Of a DNA stretch of 64,000 nt, positions 61,519 to 64,000 are shown one piece after another. The stretch is from NCBI RefSeq assembly GCF_034347405.1, contig NZ_CP133778.1:2790001-2854000 (forward strand), written 5' to 3'. Numbering within the stretch: position 1 is the stretch's first letter; each line of letters begins with the position of its first letter. This DNA is from Pseudomonas sp. CCC3.1 (lineage in GTDB: Bacteria; Pseudomonadota; Gammaproteobacteria; Pseudomonadales; Pseudomonadaceae). The position numbers and the translations under genes are program-made. A model generated the notes under the pieces. That model was not told the origin of the DNA. It searched no databases and was given only the letters and a program-made list of their open reading frames with translations.

Positions 61519-62523
61519 CTACAGTTCCGGGCGCGGCGGGCTGTCAAACCACTCCTTGCGCCCTTCAAACGTGCTGACGATCAAGTCCGCCAGCATCTGC
61601 ACTTCTTGCGGGTGGCTCACATCCGCATTCACCGCCATCCACGCCTGACGTTGCAAGCTCTCGGGCAATAATCCCGGGATGGCAATCAGCGCACGGTCGA
61701 AGTAGCTCATGTAGCGCGGCAACAAGCCGATGCACGCGCCACAACGGATCATTTCGAGCATCAGTGAGTAGTCGTGGACGTGCACCACGGCCGCCCGGCG
61801 CTGCTCAATCAGGCTGTTCCAGGGGCGCAGGGCTTCGATTTGATCGTCGGGCTGCCATTGCACCAGCATGTAGTCAGCCAAGTCTTCAAGGCAGTCAGGA
61901 CGGCTGATCAGCCGCGAATAACGCTTGGCAATATGCGGCAGGTATTTCACGCAGGCCAAGGGCTTTGCAGGCTGGATGGCAAAACCCGGACCAGAACCAC
62001 TGGCGTGCATATCTGATAGCCACACCACGACGTCAGCCTCGACCTTGCGCACATCCTGTTCGCTGTTAAGCGAGATGATGTCCAGGCGCACGCTGGCATT
62101 ACGGCGTAACAAGGCAATCAGGTCACGGCCAAGGATGTCATGCAGGATCGGTTCGGCTACGGCCAGGCGGATTCGCGGCTGCTCGGAGGCGGACACCGGC
62201 AAATTCTGCTCATGGGCCAAGGCGATCAGTTGCGCCTGCAAGCGTTGCCCTTGCGGGCTGAGAACCAGTGATCGGCCCTGGAAAACAAACAGCGTGGTGC
62301 GCATCTGCTCTTCCAACTGAGCCAGTTGTTTGCGCAACAGCGTCGCCTTGATATTCAAGCTACGGGCTGCCTGGGTGAAGCAACCACAACGGGCGCTCAC
62401 CAGAAAATAACGGGCGACTTCGGGGTCGACAGTGTGTGCCAGAGCCGTCCTTGGCTCTGGCACATCACAGGGTTTACGGTACGGGGTGTTGCCTTGGGGT
62501 GTAGCGGGTTCTAGAAATGCCAT
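61519..62523 (-). CDS. LysR-family transcriptional regulator
   Basis: This 334-residue regulator has an N-terminal winged helix-turn-helix (ARYFLVSARCGCFTQAARSL, then IKATLLRKQLAQLEEQ) and a C-terminal periplasmic-binding-like effector domain. The helix-turn-helix is slightly unusual (CGCFTQAA, with Cys residues). I chose the ATG at 62523 (AAGGAG eight nt upstream). It lies upstream of the HDH-like gene on the same strand and is the probable regulator of the cluster. Confidence 0.85.
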   Translation of the reverse strand: MAFLEPATPQGNTPYRKPCDVPEPRTALAHTVDPEVARYFLVSARCGCFTQAARSLNIKATLLRKQLAQLEEQMRTTLFVFQGRSLVLSPQGQRLQAQLIALAHEQNLPVSASEQPRIRLAVAEPILHDILGRDLIALLRRNASVRLDIISLNSEQDVRKVEADVVVWLSDMHASGSGPGFAIQPAKPLACVKYLPHIAKRYSRLISRPDCLEDLADYMLVQWQPDDQIEALRPWNSLIEQRRAAVVHVHDYSLMLEMIRCGACIGLLPRYMSYFDRALIAIPGLLPESLQRQAWMAVNADVSHPQEVQMLADLIVSTFEGRKEWFDSPPRPEL

Positions 62524-62589
62524 GGGGGACGCTCCTTGTCTTGTGGGCATAGATTTCTACGCAACGCCGTTGCAAATACAGCGAAAAAC

Positions 62590-62680
62590 GTGTGGAAGCC
62601 TGGCTTGTCAGCGAGGCAGGCGATGCGGTTTTTCTGTTAAAACGCGTCGACATCATCGCGGGCAAGCCCGCTCCCACAGG
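62590..62680. repeat. REPIN upstream of the LysR gene
   Basis: GTGTGGAAGCCTGGCTTGTC (from 62590) faces ATCGCGGGCAAGCCCGCT and CTCCCACA (62654-62678). The pair separates the LysR gene from the PPIase gene. Confidence 0.8.
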
Positions 62681-62746
62681 GGTCGCCCACAAACGACGGT
62701 GTCGACAGACGCTGCAGATCGGTCTATTGCATCCGTGCCAAATGAT

Positions 62747-63688
62747 TTACTCGAGCAGCTTGTTCAGCTCGGCGCCATCAATACTCAGGGTTGCCGTATT
62801 GAGCATACCTTCCAGGTATGACTTGGCGATTTGCTCCTGACGCTGATCACGCAGGGCCTGGGTCAGGCGCTCGCGCAGTTCATCAAGGGTCGCCGTGCGC
62901 GCCGGTTGTTGCTCGGTCAGTTTTAGCACATGAAAACCGGCCGCACTTTGTACCACCTCCGACACCGCACCTACTTTCAACCGGGCCACTGTGTTACGCA
63001 CCTCTGGCACCCATTGTTGCAACGGTTGCAAGCCAGAATCACCGCCACGACTGGCGCTGTCAGGTTCTTGCGAGTACTGCTTGGCCATCGCGGTGAATTC
63101 GCCCGGTGCTGCTTGCGCCTTGCGGCTCAGTTCCTGAGCCTTGCGTGCCACGACATCGACGTTTTGCGAGTCAGTCACTGCCAGGAATATCTGGCTCACC
63201 CGGTACAACGGCGGTGTCATCCATTGCGCCTTGCCACTGTCATAAGCCGCTTGCAGTTCGGCCTGACTTGGATAGTTCGCGGGCACCTTGCTGACCGACA
63301 ACATGTAGTCGCGGAACACAATCTGCTCGGCAGCGGCTCGGGTCTGCTGTTCCACTTCCGGACGTTGACGCCAGCCTTGGGCATCGGCCTGTTCCAGCAC
63401 CGCTTTTTGCGCAAGGCGTGAGCGCAGCCAGGTTTCCAGGGCGCTGCGGTTAGCGCGCAGTTGCTCGCGGGATTCAGCAGGCAAGGTCGCCATCACGGCC
63501 TTGAGTTCTTGTACATCGATTTGCTGGCTGCCCAGACGGGCGACGGCCGGGCCGCTGCGCTCAAGGCTCAGCAGCGGCGTCGGTTGCTGAGCTGCGACCG
63601 GGTCGTTACCCGGACGCAGAATCAACCCCACGGCAACCACCAGCAAGGTCAGCGCACCCGCGCCGACCACCAGGGTTGGCTTTTTCAC
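62747..63688 (-). CDS. Membrane-anchored parvulin-type peptidyl-prolyl isomerase
   Basis: This 313-residue periplasmic PPIase has an N-terminal transmembrane anchor (residues about 6-26). A SurA-like helical N-domain follows (to about 155), then a parvulin domain (YRVSQIFLAV.., PDSASRGGDSGLQPL, GFHVLKLTEQQ). It probably folds outer-membrane or secreted proteins. The GTG at 63688 overlaps the stop of the upstream gene (GTGA), suggesting coupling. It resembles a partner of the neighbouring YbjN-like chaperone in other Pseudomonas as I recall. Confidence 0.85.
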   Translation of the reverse strand: MKKPTLVVGAGALTLLVVAVGLILRPGNDPVAAQQPTPLLSLERSGPAVARLGSQQIDVQELKAVMATLPAESREQLRANRSALETWLRSRLAQKAVLEQADAQGWRQRPEVEQQTRAAAEQIVFRDYMLSVSKVPANYPSQAELQAAYDSGKAQWMTPPLYRVSQIFLAVTDSQNVDVVARKAQELSRKAQAAPGEFTAMAKQYSQEPDSASRGGDSGLQPLQQWVPEVRNTVARLKVGAVSEVVQSAAGFHVLKLTEQQPARTATLDELRERLTQALRDQRQEQIAKSYLEGMLNTATLSIDGAELNKLLE

Positions 63689-64000
63689 TGGGCAGTCGCC
63701 TCTTCACGCGAGACTTCGGCTTCGGCGAGCTCGGCTTCTTCGCCTTGCGCCTGAAGCTGGGCAGCTTGCTGGCTGTATTCACGCAGGTAAACGATGAACT
63801 CTTGCAGCAGGCGATCCCACAGTTCCAGTTGGCTGCGCAGGTGAACTTCGCCCACGCCCGCCACGACCACGTCCATTTCCATAAGCAGAAACTCGCCTTG
63901 CAGCGACAGCCGGGCAAAACGACGCGAGGCGTTCCAGACCTGGGTCAGGCCTTCTGGCAATTGACCTTGCACACGCAGCGCGCAGCTGTACGTGAAGTCA
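63685..64000 (-). CDS. YbjN-like protein or molecular chaperone (5' end outside the window)
   Basis: The visible 104 residues (DFTYSCALRVQGQLPEG.. to EEATAQ) have alternating beta strands (FARLSLQGEFLLMEMDVVV), followed by a long amphipathic helix and an acidic, Gln-rich tail. The frame stays open to the end of the window, so the start lies beyond 64000. The fold resembles YbjN/CesT-like small chaperones, but I cannot be sure. Its stop overlaps the PPIase start by 4 nt. Confidence 0.6.
   Translation of the reverse strand, partial: DFTYSCALRVQGQLPEGLTQVWNASRRFARLSLQGEFLLMEMDVVVAGVGEVHLRSQLELWDRLLQEFIVYLREYSQQAAQLQAQGEEAELAEAEVSREEATAQ

Noticed and set aside
1..64000. CRISPR arrays, tRNA, rRNA or prophage genes
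   Set aside because: I looked for regularly spaced repeats, cloverleaf-type sequences, rRNA segments and phage structural genes and saw none.

Overview
The window reads as chromosomal DNA of a Pseudomonas, most likely of the fluorescens/putida type. The supporting signs are moderately high GC, two OprD-family porins, an MvaT/MvaV-type nucleoid protein, an hpd gene, a complete mannitol/arabitol operon (mtlR-E-F-G-K-D, xylB, mtlZ) as known from P. fluorescens, and many REP/REPIN palindromes of the Pseudomonas type (cores such as GGCAAGCC..CTCCCAC). I saw no rRNA, tRNA, CRISPR array or prophage.

Layout. 0-4.4 kb: a DUF1624 membrane protein, then a copper-handling block (pseudoazurin, an OprD porin overlapping it, a PCuAC copper chaperone, a SCO protein) carrying a small palindromic MITE-like element. 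4.8-7.0 kb: a TonB-dependent siderophore receptor with a possible Fur box. 7.2-10.4 kb: two overlapping ArnT/PMT-type glycosyltransferases. 10.5-14.4 kb: pssA, a glycerate kinase and its likely regulator CdaR. 14.7-16.7 kb: two tandem RarD-like EamA transporters. 16.7-23.8 kb: a two-component system divergent from an RND efflux pair, then a DUF1345 protein. 23.9-25.2 kb: a complete IS110-family element inserted in a REP palindrome. 25.2-31.9 kb: hpd, an EAL protein, an MvaV-type regulator, a candidate small RNA, gloA, ahpF and ahpC. 32.1-34.3 kb: a tyrosine recombinase divergent from a KfrA-like coiled-coil DNA-binding protein. 34.3-38.5 kb: a glycosyltransferase, an OafA-type acyltransferase and cobF. 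38.6-48.1 kb: the mtl operon. 48.2-51.4 kb: a second OprD porin, a soluble-looking histidine kinase and ppiC. 51.4-62.5 kb: a structured intergenic repeat, then a one-strand catabolic cluster (LysR regulator, histidinol-dehydrogenase-like enzyme, ThDP enzyme, complete CUT1-type ABC importer, GMC oxidoreductase) with no pathway I can name. 62.7-64 kb: a membrane-anchored parvulin-type PPIase and the end of a YbjN-like protein.

The most striking observation is the IS110 element. Its non-coding left end (about 23937-24107) folds as two successive internal loops. The first carries segments matching the left and right halves of the REP target site. The second carries segments matching the element's own two ends. 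This is the expected architecture of an IS110 bridge RNA with target-binding and donor-binding loops, and it fits the deduced insertion point around a CT core. A second, unoccupied REP with the same 12-nt target core lies at about 45564-45587. The next most interesting items are the unassigned LysR/HDH/ThDP/ABC/GMC cluster, a terminator-ended candidate sRNA at about 28.82-28.98 kb, the recombinase/KfrA-like pair, and phased TTCACA repeats in front of the RND operon.

All family calls come from reading the protein sequences and motifs. No database search was run.
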